Below, piece by piece: positions 30,777 to 41,585 of a stretch of 64,000 nucleotides of DNA. Each line of letters begins with the position of its first letter. Within the stretch, counting starts at the first letter, position 1. The translations under genes were made by a program, and so were the position numbers. The stretch is taken from positions 1 to 64,000 of the forward strand of contig ONCG01000022.1 of assembly GCA_900316285.1 (NCBI GenBank), in the 5' to 3' direction. The notes beneath the pieces were generated by a model that was not told the origin of the DNA, ran no database searches, and saw only the letters and a list, made by a program, of their open reading frames with translations. The stretch is from an uncultured Prevotellaceae bacterium (GTDB lineage Bacteria > Bacteroidota > Bacteroidia > Bacteroidales > Bacteroidaceae).

Positions 30777-32801
30777 TTACAGGGCGTACTCCAGCATGGT
30801 GAACGAGTAGGCAGGAACGTCGATGGTGGCCTTCTTCTGCGCCTTCACCGTGGAGGTTTGCGGGGCAATGGGCTGCTGGTCGAAGTTGTTCTCCTGATCG
30901 GCCTTTCCAGTAAGCACGGTCTTCGTGGCGACCTTCTTCAGCGACTTGAAGCGCGAGAGGTCGAGCTTGGCGGTGGTGGCCTTGTCGCTGGCGTTGCAGA
31001 CCTTCACGAAGAGCTTGCGCTCCTTCACGTTGAGGATGACGGACTGCTCCATAAGGCTGTTGGCGTTGGCAAGCTGCACGCAGTCACCGTAGTAGTACTG
31101 TCCGCTGGATTGTCCGAACATCTGCTGCACGTAGTAGCTGCAGGTGAGGAAGGGGCGGTCGTTGTCGAAGTAGATGAGGTCGGGGTTCCAGTTGGTGGCG
31201 TTCTTACGGGCGAAGAGGGGCGCATAGCTGGTCATGCAGACCACGTCGCCGTTGCGCTCCACATGCAGCAGGTAGAGGCCTTCGGCGAGGGCGTCGATGA
31301 GCTTCTTGTCCTTGGCGGCATACTCACCGAGATAGACTTTCGTCTTGCGGTCGCGCGGATACTTGTCGTACTGGCGGCTCTCGAGGAAGTACTTGTTCGG
31401 CTCGTAGTAGTGTTCGTCGAGGATAGGCAGGCCGATTTCCTCTGCAAGCTTCCAGCCGGTTTCGAAGTCGTTGTTGCCGGGATGCGAGCCTGGGCCTGCT
31501 GTGCCGACGATGATGATTTCGGGATGTGCCTCGGTGACCTTCTTATACATGTACTTGAAGCGCTCGATGAACTCCGGTGAGATGCGCTCCTCGTTGCCCA
31601 GTCCGAGATACTTCAGATTGAACGGAGCGGGATGACCTTGGTCGGCACGCATCTTTGCCCACTTGCTCGTGGCGGGATCGCCGTTTGCCCATTCGATGAG
31701 GTCGAGGGCATCCTGTACCCACTCGTCCATTTCCGACATGGGAACAACCTCCTGAGCCTGGTCGCGCATGCCCCAGCCGCCGTTCATGCCCTGACACGAC
31801 ACTCCGCAGGGCAGGATGGGCACGGGCTGCATCTGCAGGTCTTCACAGAACTGGAAGTACTCGTAGTAGCCCAGCCCCATGGACTGATGATAGCCCCACG
31901 TGTTCTTCAGCTGACGACGCTGCTCGCGCGGACCGATGGTGGTCTTCCAGCGGTAGGTGTTCCAGAAGCCGTCGCCACCGCCATGCACCACGCAGCCGCC
32001 GGGAAAGCGCATGAACTTCGGGTGGAGGTCGGCAAGGGCCTGTGCGAGGTCCTTGCGCAGGCCGTGACCCTTATAGGTGTCCTCGGGCATGAGCGAGACT
32101 TGGTCGACGTCGATGACGCCCACATTCAGCGAGAGCACCTGCAGCACTGCATGCTGAGAGTCTTCGGTTGGCGTGAGCACGGCCTCGTATTTCTTCCAGC
32201 TGTTGCCGCTGGCGTCGATGGTGGCTTCAGCCAAGAGCTTCGGGTCGCGGCCCCATCCCTGCTGCGGTTCAACGAGGACGACGCGCAGACGCGGTGTGAG
32301 GGTGGCGTCTTGTCCCTGCAGGGTGTATGCCTTATTCAGTTGCGGCACGCGCAGGAACATGGAGAAATCGTACTTCGCGCCGGCCTTCACGGAGATGCCG
32401 TCGAAGCCGTCGTTCTGCAGGCCGAAGCCCTTCCAACCCTTATAGTCGTAGTACTCCTTCACACGCTCGGTGTGCAGACGCATGTAGGTGGCGTTGTTGG
32501 CATGCAGGGGGGCATCCATGCGAGCCTCCATCCAACCGGTGGTGTGGCCGGGACGCACGAGGCGCCATGCGGTGCCGGGTCCCCAGCCGTCGCGTTCGAC
32601 GGGACTGAATTCGAACGAGCCGTTCTGCAGGAGTTCGGCGTAGAGACCTCCGTCGGCAGCCGAGGAGATGTCCTCGAAGAAGATGCCGATGAGTTCATCG
32701 CTGATGGCCTTGCCACCGGCGGGTGCCTTCATGGTCTTCTGGGCCATGATGGGCAGGAATGCTGTCAGCAGGGCGACAGCCAGGAAAGAAATTCTTTTCA
32801 T
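30777..32801 (-). CDS. GH51 alpha-L-arabinofuranosidase
   Basis: A 674-residue secreted retaining arabinofuranosidase that removes arabinose side groups from arabinan, arabinogalactan or arabinoxylan. A signal peptide (1-20) is followed by the family opening SDELIGIFFEDISSAADGG and a carbohydrate-binding beta-sandwich (YDFSMFLRVP region). The TIM barrel has LHPKFMRFPGGCVVHG, the acid/base Glu in YLGLGNEERIS and the nucleophile Glu in VYLGEYAAKD. The C-terminal beta domain ends at ALIDVPAYSFTML-like sequence. It is transcribed toward porW but separated from it by a terminator and the 22-bp-period array, so it is an independent unit. Confidence 0.93.
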   Translation of the reverse strand: MKRISFLAVALLTAFLPIMAQKTMKAPAGGKAISDELIGIFFEDISSAADGGLYAELLQNGSFEFSPVERDGWGPGTAWRLVRPGHTTGWMEARMDAPLHANNATYMRLHTERVKEYYDYKGWKGFGLQNDGFDGISVKAGAKYDFSMFLRVPQLNKAYTLQGQDATLTPRLRVVLVEPQQGWGRDPKLLAEATIDASGNSWKKYEAVLTPTEDSQHAVLQVLSLNVGVIDVDQVSLMPEDTYKGHGLRKDLAQALADLHPKFMRFPGGCVVHGGGDGFWNTYRWKTTIGPREQRRQLKNTWGYHQSMGLGYYEYFQFCEDLQMQPVPILPCGVSCQGMNGGWGMRDQAQEVVPMSEMDEWVQDALDLIEWANGDPATSKWAKMRADQGHPAPFNLKYLGLGNEERISPEFIERFKYMYKKVTEAHPEIIIVGTAGPGSHPGNNDFETGWKLAEEIGLPILDEHYYEPNKYFLESRQYDKYPRDRKTKVYLGEYAAKDKKLIDALAEGLYLLHVERNGDVVCMTSYAPLFARKNATNWNPDLIYFDNDRPFLTCSYYVQQMFGQSSGQYYYGDCVQLANANSLMEQSVILNVKERKLFVKVCNASDKATTAKLDLSRFKSLKKVATKTVLTGKADQENNFDQQPIAPQTSTVKAQKKATIDVPAYSFTMLEYAL

Positions 32802-32884
32802 AGTCGGTGTTGTTTTGTTTATGTTTGTCTCAATAATCTATGCTCGGTTGACTGATATGCTCTATGCCAGGGCTTCTCTATGCA

Positions 32885-33289
32885 TTATGCTTGGCTGTCG
32901 CGTAGCATGATGAGCTCGTCGCGCAGCTGGTCGGGCAGGTTGATGCCTCGCAGAACGAGACTGCGGCTCCACGCGGCCACCTCGTCTTCGCGCATGGTGT
33001 GGAGGATGTAGGCAAACTGCTCCACCTCGTCGTCGGTGTAGTCGGAGGCGGCACGCCCGATGAAGGCATCGAGTTCTTCATCGTCGAAGTATTCGATGGG
33101 CTTCGTGGCAGCCTCCATCATACAGGCCTGCTCGCATCGCGGACTCTCGGGAGTGCATATGGCGCAGTCGCCCTCGCCGATGACGATGGGCTCCTCGGTG
33201 CCGTCGGGGCGGCGGTTGCGGCCGAAGATGTAGGCGATGGCGCCCAGCGTGACAAGCGCGATGATGGCTATAATGGTGATTTCGGTCAT
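32885..33289 (-). CDS. Hypothetical membrane-anchored acidic protein
   Basis: A 134-residue protein with one N-terminal membrane helix (about residues 4-22, ITIIAIIALVTLGAIAYIF). A Cys-containing segment follows (DCAICTPESPRCEQACMM) with four cysteines in about 15 residues, then an acidic helical domain (YFDDEELDAFIGRAASDYTDDEVEQF). The cysteines could bind metal or form disulfides. I recognise it only as a conserved Bacteroidales hypothetical protein. It lies between aroA and GH51, on the same strand, 83 bp upstream of GH51. Confidence 0.65.
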   Translation of the reverse strand: MTEITIIAIIALVTLGAIAYIFGRNRRPDGTEEPIVIGEGDCAICTPESPRCEQACMMEAATKPIEYFDDEELDAFIGRAASDYTDDEVEQFAYILHTMREDEVAAWSRSLVLRGINLPDQLRDELIMLRDSQA

Positions 33290-33561
33290 ATTGTTATTCT
33301 CTTTGATCCGCTTTCAAAATCCGCTTTCGCGGCGCTTTGTAGTCCCCTCCTCCGGGGAGGAGGGGGCAGGGGTGGTAGCGAGAAACAATGTTCGACATAT
33401 TTTATAATAGGTAAGGGCTGTATTTTTCTCTTCCCCCGTCGCTGCGCTCCCCTCATCGCTCCCTCCTCGCGCTTCGCCACCCCTTACCCCACCAAAGGAA
33501 GGAGGGGACTACGTTGGGTGTATTCTTTTAAAAGAACGCGAAGCGTATGAATCCCTTGCAG
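33290..33561. other. Repeat-filled gap between aroA and a small membrane protein gene
   Basis: 272 bp without a gene. A GC-rich palindromic repeat spans 33339-33376. Its first 12 bases (GTAGTCCCCTCC) recur as the exact reverse complement at 33501-33512, so the pair encloses about 150 bp. Confidence 0.65.
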
Positions 33562-34860
33562 TTATCCCTCTGTCAGGTTCTTTACTTCCGTGATTTCTAC
33601 CCCGACTTTCTTCATCTCTTCCCAGAAGCGGGGATAGGACTTTGTGACCACCTGCGGATGGCTGATGGAGAGGCCCGGAAAGATGATGGACAGCGGGGCA
33701 AACGACATCGCCATGCGATGATCCTCGTAGGTCTCGATGGGCTCGCCGGTGGGTTCGCAGCGTGTGCCGTCCCAGACGAGGTCGTAGTTCTCCTCCACGC
33801 GGATGACAAAGCCCAGCTTCCGCAGTTCGTTGCGCAGGGCTTCTATGCGGTCGGTCTCCTTGATTTTCAGCGTCTGCAGTCCGTGGAAGTGGAACGGGAT
33901 GCCTTTGGCAACGCAGGTGGTGACGACGGTCTGCACGAGGTCGGGGGAGTTCACGAAGTCGTAGTCGAGACGTGGCACCACACGATTGTTCTTGCGCAGC
34001 ACCACGCTGCCATCCTTCGCGAACATGGTCTTCACACCCAGGATGGAGAAGATGTAGCGTGCGGCAGAGTCGCCCTGCTTCGAGCCGTCGGTGAGTCCCG
34101 GCAGCTGTAGCTCGGCATCGGGGTCGTCGGTGAGGGCCATCATCTCATACCAGTAGCTGGCCGAACTCCAGTCGTTCTCAATGAGGTAGTTGCACGGCTG
34201 GTAGGGAGTGGGGCGCACGACGACGGTGTCGCCGCTGGTCCAGTCGGCATCGGCTCCGAACTCGCGCATCATCCATAGCGTCAGGTCGATGTACGGTCGT
34301 GAGATGACATGACCTTTCAGTCGCAGCTCCAGTCCGTTTTCGAGCACCGGACCAATCATGAGCATCGCCGACACATACTGCGAACTCATGTCGCCGGGAA
34401 TGTCGATGATGCCGCCGCTGAGCGGCTTGCCCTTGATGCGCAGGGGTGGGAAGCCTTCCTCGCCCTCGTAGCTGATGTCGGCGCCAAGCTGTCTGAGGGC
34501 ATTCACAAGGATGCCGATGGGGCGGTGCTTCATGCGCTCGGTGCCCGTGAGCACGTGTTCACCCGGCATCACGGCAAGATAGGCGGTCATGAAGCGCATG
34601 GCGGTTCCTGCCGCACGGATGTCGATGACGTCGGGATTATCGCGCAGCGCCTTCACGATGACGGCGGTATCGTCGCAGTCGGAGAGGTTTGCTGGTGCCT
34701 GCTCCCAATCGAGTGGGGTGGGGGCGGCAGCGTCCCTTTTTCGTGCGAGGGCATGTATGATGAGTGCTCGGTTCGAGATGCTTTTCGATGCGGGCAGCTG
34801 TACGGTTCCTTGCAGCGTTTTTGGTGCCCGCAGACTATATATAATAGGTGAATGGTTCAT
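33562..34860 (-). CDS. aroA: 3-phosphoshikimate 1-carboxyvinyltransferase (EPSP synthase)
   Basis: A 432-residue cytoplasmic enzyme of the shikimate pathway, joining phosphoenolpyruvate to shikimate 3-phosphate. Motifs seen: LPASKSISNRALI, NLSDCDDT, AGTAMRFMTAYLAVMPG, MSSQYVSAMLMIGP, KIKETDRIEALRNELRKLG and YEDHRMAMSFAP. The start at 34860 (MNHSPIIYSL) is close to a good -7 box. An insert of roughly 15 residues (KRDAAAPTPLDWEQAPA) between the first helix and NLSDCDDT matches the palindromic repeat peptide family and is unusual for AroA. Codons and motifs around it are intact, so the enzyme is probably functional. Divergent from the UvrA-like gene. Confidence 0.95.
   Translation of the reverse strand: MNHSPIIYSLRAPKTLQGTVQLPASKSISNRALIIHALARKRDAAAPTPLDWEQAPANLSDCDDTAVIVKALRDNPDVIDIRAAGTAMRFMTAYLAVMPGEHVLTGTERMKHRPIGILVNALRQLGADISYEGEEGFPPLRIKGKPLSGGIIDIPGDMSSQYVSAMLMIGPVLENGLELRLKGHVISRPYIDLTLWMMREFGADADWTSGDTVVVRPTPYQPCNYLIENDWSSASYWYEMMALTDDPDAELQLPGLTDGSKQGDSAARYIFSILGVKTMFAKDGSVVLRKNNRVVPRLDYDFVNSPDLVQTVVTTCVAKGIPFHFHGLQTLKIKETDRIEALRNELRKLGFVIRVEENYDLVWDGTRCEPTGEPIETYEDHRMAMSFAPLSIIFPGLSISHPQVVTKSYPRFWEEMKKVGVEITEVKNLTEG
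34695..34745. repeat. Palindromic repeat copy inside aroA
   Basis: CCCAATCGAGTGGGGTGGGG and flanks translate (minus strand) to AAPTPLDWEQAPA. GC-rich with the GGGGTGGGG tail seen in other copies. Confidence 0.65.
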
Positions 34861-34880
34861 GTTAATTCGTGACTTTTGAC

Positions 34881-34889
34881 GCAAAGTTA
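34881..34889 (-). promoter_or_regulatory. -7 element of aroA
   Basis: TAACTTTGC on the minus strand, 20 bp before the aroA ATG. No well-spaced -33 is visible. It faces the -7 box of the divergent gene (34934-34942). Confidence 0.55.
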
Positions 34890-34933
34890 CTAAAAAACTC
34901 ATAACAACCCGCCAATAACTGCAATCTTTTTCT

Positions 34934-34942
34934 TACCTTTGC
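34934..34942 (+). promoter_or_regulatory. -7 element of the UvrA-like gene
   Basis: TACCTTTGC, 30 bp before the ATG at 34973. No clear -33 box. Confidence 0.5.
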
Positions 34943-34972
34943 AGAACTTTAAGTTTTTTTATCACTAGCAAC

Positions 34973-37378
34973 ATGGATTACACCCACATCATCATACGCG
35001 GAGCCACGGAGAACAATCTGAAGAACGTCTCGCTGCGGCTGCCGAAACACCAAATCACCATCTTCACCGGCGTATCGGGTTCGGGGAAGAGTTCGCTGGT
35101 GCTCGACACGATAGCGGCAAAGTCGCGACGCGAGCTGAACGACACGTTCCCGACGTTCGTGCAGCAGTATCTGCCGAAGTATGGGCGACCGCATGTGGAA
35201 AGCATCGAGAACCTGCCCATCGCCATCGTTATCGACCAGAAGAAACCCGCGCAGAACTCACGTTCCACCGTGGGCACCTATACCGACATTGCCGCCCTGA
35301 TGCGCCTGCTGTTCTCGCGTGTGGGAAAGCCCTTCGTAGGCTATTCGGAATCGTTCTCGTTCAATCATCCCGAGGGTAGCTGTCCGCGCTGCTCGGGGTT
35401 GGGCGAGATTCGCGAGCTGGACATTCACAAGCTTGTGGACTTCGACAAGAGCTTGAACGACGAGGACACCATCCACTACATTGCGTTCGGCAAGGGTGGC
35501 TGGCGCTGGATTCGCTATGCTCATAGCGGCCTCTTCGACCTCGACAAGAAAATCAAGGACTACACGCCCGAGGAGCTCGACCAGTTCCTGAATAGTCCGC
35601 AGATCAGGTTGAAGAACCCGCCTGCCAACTGGCCGAAGACGGCGAAATATGAGGGTCTGATACCACGTATGTATCGTTCCATCATCAACTCCGAGGAAGG
35701 TCTGCTGCATGCCGCCGTGCTGAATCCGATGTTGCGCATGGGCACTTGTCCTGACTGTGGCGGCACGCGACTGAGCAAACGTGTGCTTTCGTGTAAGATA
35801 GACGGAATGAACATTGCTGAGGCTTGCGCGTTGAGCATTACGAAACTTAATCGTTGGATCAGTTCCATCGCCGACCCGCTGGCCGCGGACCTGAAGGCAG
35901 CCATCGGCGCAAGGCTCACGGCGCTCGAGGAGATTGGGCTGGGCTATCTCAGTTTGGATCGTGGCGTGGGAACGCTCTCGGGTGGCGAGGCGCAGCGTTG
36001 CAAAATTGCCAAGTACATCAACTCATCGCTCTCCGATGTACTGTATATCCTCGACGAACCCAGCACGGGTCTCCACAATCACGATATCCAACTGATGAAG
36101 CGTTCCATCCAGCGGCTGCGCGATGCGGGCAACACCGTACTCCTCGTAGAGCACCATCAGGAGATGATTCGTATGGCCGACCATATCGTTGACCTCGGGC
36201 CCGGCCCGGGCATCGACGGCGGCAGAATCGTCTTCGAGGGCACCTACGATGAGTTGTTGCAAAGTGGCACCGCGACGGGCGAGATGCTGCAGCGAACGGG
36301 CGACTTCAAGTTGCAACCCCGACAGCCGAAAGCATTCTTCCCTTTGCGACATGCCTGTCTGCACAACCTGCAGGACATCTCTATCGACCTGCCACTGGGC
36401 GTGTTTGCCGTTGTGGCGGGTGTTGCTGGCTCGGGAAAGAGTTCGCTCATGGAGAGCTTGATGAGGGCTTGTGGAGAGGAACAAAAGACGGATGGGGAAC
36501 TCCCCATTTACATCTCGCAAAAGAACATCGGTGTGAGTCTGCGCTCCACACCCGCGACCTATATGGATGTCGCTCCCGACATCCGAAAGATGTTCGCACG
36601 CAAGTACAAGCTGAAGGAGGCCTATTTCACCTTCAATGGAAAGGGTGCCTGTCCCGTCTGTGGAGGAAAGGGCGTCATCGTCTCGGAAATGGCGTTCATG
36701 GACAACATCGAAACCGTCTGCGATGCCTGTGGCGGCCTCCGCTACTCAAAGGAGGCGTTGCAGTATAAACTATCCCCTCAGCCCCTGCAGGTGAGGGAGG
36801 GGAGTGAAATGCCTCTGCAGACGGAGAGTCAGAAAGAAAGACCATCTGCTCCCCTCAAAAGCTACCCTCCCTATGGGGGAGGGGCAGGGGGAGAGGCCCG
36901 GGAGGGGCAGGGGGGTGGGTCTTCTCTCTCCATCGCCGAAGTCATGGACCTCTCTGTTCGGCTCGCTTCCGACTTCTTCCGTGGCACCGTCATCGAGCAG
37001 AAGTTGCGACCGCTGATGGATGTCGGGCTGGGCTATCTGCATCTAAACCAAGCGCTTTCCACACTCTCTGGTGGTGAGCTGCAACGCTTGAAGATTGCCT
37101 CCTATCTGGGTGAGCGCGGCAAGACGTTTATCATCGACGAGCCCACCGACGGCCTACACCCGAAGGATGTGCAGCGCCTCGTAAACCTCTTTGAACAAAT
37201 GGTCGACGAGGGAAACACGGTCTATGTGGTGGAACACAACACCGATGTCATCAAGGCTGCCGACTACGTCATCGAACTCGGACCGGGTGCCGGCGAGCAG
37301 GGTGGCCGCATTCTCTTTGCCGGCAAGCCTCGCGACCTCCTCGGCTGTCGCGAAAGCGTCACCGCAGAATATCTATAG
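34973..37378 (+). CDS. UvrA-family ATPase lacking the UvrB-binding domain
   Basis: An 801-residue double ABC ATPase of the UvrA family. The first Walker A is GVSGSGKSS at 33-41, the first signature LSGGEAQR, then LDEPSTGLH. The second half has GVAGSGKSS, LSGGELQR and IDEPTDGLH. Zinc-type CxxC pairs occur (CPRCSG, CPDCGG, CPVCGG...CDACGG). Canonical UvrA has about 940 residues. The shortening and the missing UvrB-binding segment point to the UvrA2/DrrC-like class, linked to tolerance of DNA-binding compounds more than to core excision repair. An insert of about 49 residues (near 603-651), rich in Pro and Gly, follows the second zinc module and comes from two palindromic repeats. Whether it functions with UvrB is not known. 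Confidence 0.85.
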   Translation: MDYTHIIIRGATENNLKNVSLRLPKHQITIFTGVSGSGKSSLVLDTIAAKSRRELNDTFPTFVQQYLPKYGRPHVESIENLPIAIVIDQKKPAQNSRSTVGTYTDIAALMRLLFSRVGKPFVGYSESFSFNHPEGSCPRCSGLGEIRELDIHKLVDFDKSLNDEDTIHYIAFGKGGWRWIRYAHSGLFDLDKKIKDYTPEELDQFLNSPQIRLKNPPANWPKTAKYEGLIPRMYRSIINSEEGLLHAAVLNPMLRMGTCPDCGGTRLSKRVLSCKIDGMNIAEACALSITKLNRWISSIADPLAADLKAAIGARLTALEEIGLGYLSLDRGVGTLSGGEAQRCKIAKYINSSLSDVLYILDEPSTGLHNHDIQLMKRSIQRLRDAGNTVLLVEHHQEMIRMADHIVDLGPGPGIDGGRIVFEGTYDELLQSGTATGEMLQRTGDFKLQPRQPKAFFPLRHACLHNLQDISIDLPLGVFAVVAGVAGSGKSSLMESLMRACGEEQKTDGELPIYISQKNIGVSLRSTPATYMDVAPDIRKMFARKYKLKEAYFTFNGKGACPVCGGKGVIVSEMAFMDNIETVCDACGGLRYSKEALQYKLSPQPLQVREGSEMPLQTESQKERPSAPLKSYPPYGGGAGGEAREGQGGGSSLSIAEVMDLSVRLASDFFRGTVIEQKLRPLMDVGLGYLHLNQALSTLSGGELQRLKIASYLGERGKTFIIDEPTDGLHPKDVQRLVNLFEQMVDEGNTVYVVEHNTDVIKAADYVIELGPGAGEQGGRILFAGKPRDLLGCRESVTAEYL
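36776..36925. repeat. Two palindromic repeats inside the UvrA-like gene
   Basis: Two GC-rich hairpin units (about 36776-36815 and 36860-36922, with CCCTCCCTATGGGGGAGGGG) are translated in frame to a Pro/Gly-rich loop. Confidence 0.8.
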
Positions 37379-37379
37379 T

Positions 37380-37401
37380 CCCCCTCAATCTTCCGAGGGG
37401 G
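37380..37401 (+). terminator. Hairpin after the UvrA-like gene
   Basis: CCCCCTC (37380-37386) pairs with GAGGGGG (37395-37401). There is no U-run, so it may be a REP-type palindrome more than a terminator. Confidence 0.45.
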
Positions 37402-37502
37402 AAAGGGATAGAAGACCGAAGGCCTGACTATGTTCTGCCTTTATTTCATTGCTATTTGCATCATCTACGAAACAAACTCTTACAATCAACCCAAACACAA
37501 AC

Positions 37503-38534
37503 ATGAGACGAAAACTACTATCCTTGCTACTGATGCTGCCGCTTGTCGCCGGCGCACAACAAACAACAACAACCGATTTCGTGAAAGGTGCCGACGTGGG
37601 ATTCCTCACTGGGCAGGAGCGGCACGGAGTGAAATTCCACGACCGCAACGGACGCGAGCGTGAATGTCTGGAACTGCTGAAGAACGACTACCAGATGTCG
37701 GCCATCCGCATGCGTGTGTGGGTGAATCCACGGGGCGGCTCGTGCGACAAAAACGAACTCCTTGCGATGGCGCGTCGTGTGAAGGCGCTGGGCATGCAAC
37801 TCATGGTGGACTTTCACTATAGCGACTCGTGGGCAGACCCCGCCAAGCAACCTATTCCCAAAGCCTGGGAGGGACACAGCTATAAGCAGATGAAGCGCGA
37901 CCTCGCACAGCATACCATCGAGGTGCTTACGTTGCTGAAAGAAAACGACATCGAGCCTCGCTGGGTGCAGGTGGGCAACGAAACCGCCAACGGACTGCTC
38001 TGGCCGATGGGACACATCGAGAAGAATCCAAAGCAGTATGCGGGCTTCATCCGTGCAGGCTACGATGCGGTGAAGAAGGTGTTTCCAAAAGCCATCGTCA
38101 TCGTGCATCTCGACCGCGGTCATAAGCAGTCGCTCTACGACTGGAATCTCGACATCGTGCGCAAGTATGGTGGTCGGTGGGATATGATTGGTATGTCGCT
38201 CTATCCCTATTGGGCGATGGAAGGACACCCCGAACTGAAGGCTGACGACATTATCACCGATTGCATGAGCAACATTCGTCATGTCAGCGAGAAATACAAG
38301 TGCGACGTGATGATTGTTGAGACGGGATTCGAGGTCGATGAGCAGCATCCGGAGAAGATGGAGGAAGGCCGCCGACAACTCACTCGTGTCATCAAAGAGG
38401 CACGCAGCATGACTAATGGTCATTGTCGCGGCGTGTTCTACTGGGAACCGCAGTGCTTGCCTGGTGGCTATAAGCTCGGCGCCTTCGACCACAATGCCGC
38501 TCCCACCGCCATCATGGAAGCGTTCGTGGAGTAG
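37503..38534 (+). CDS. GH53 arabinogalactan endo-beta-1,4-galactanase
   Basis: A 343-residue secreted endo-galactanase that cuts the beta-1,4-galactan side chains of rhamnogalacturonan I. A signal peptide covers residues 1-18 (MRRKLLSLLLMLPLVAGA). The GH53 barrel shows VKGADVGFLTGQE, IRMRVWVNPRGGSCD, LMVDFHYSDSWADP, the acid/base Glu in WVQVGNETANGLLW and the nucleophile Glu in MIVETGFEV. The family length fits. It faces the GH2 gene convergently. The adjacent GH35-GH2-GH2 operon would take galactose from its products, so these form a galactan block. Confidence 0.93.
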   Translation: MRRKLLSLLLMLPLVAGAQQTTTTDFVKGADVGFLTGQERHGVKFHDRNGRERECLELLKNDYQMSAIRMRVWVNPRGGSCDKNELLAMARRVKALGMQLMVDFHYSDSWADPAKQPIPKAWEGHSYKQMKRDLAQHTIEVLTLLKENDIEPRWVQVGNETANGLLWPMGHIEKNPKQYAGFIRAGYDAVKKVFPKAIVIVHLDRGHKQSLYDWNLDIVRKYGGRWDMIGMSLYPYWAMEGHPELKADDIITDCMSNIRHVSEKYKCDVMIVETGFEVDEQHPEKMEEGRRQLTRVIKEARSMTNGHCRGVFYWEPQCLPGGYKLGAFDHNAAPTAIMEAFVE

Positions 38535-38539
38535 AGGAG

Positions 38540-38590
38540 CCCCACCCCAGCGGTAGGGGCAGCCCCCCGTGTCTGCCCGACAGAGACCCC
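38540..38590. repeat. GC-rich repeat between convergent GH53 and GH2 genes
   Basis: CCCCACCCCAGCGGTAGGGG and following bases; fills nearly all of the 57-bp gap. Likely serves as a two-way 3' stem. Confidence 0.6.
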
Positions 38591-38591
38591 C

Positions 38592-41585
<2,994 letters not shown>

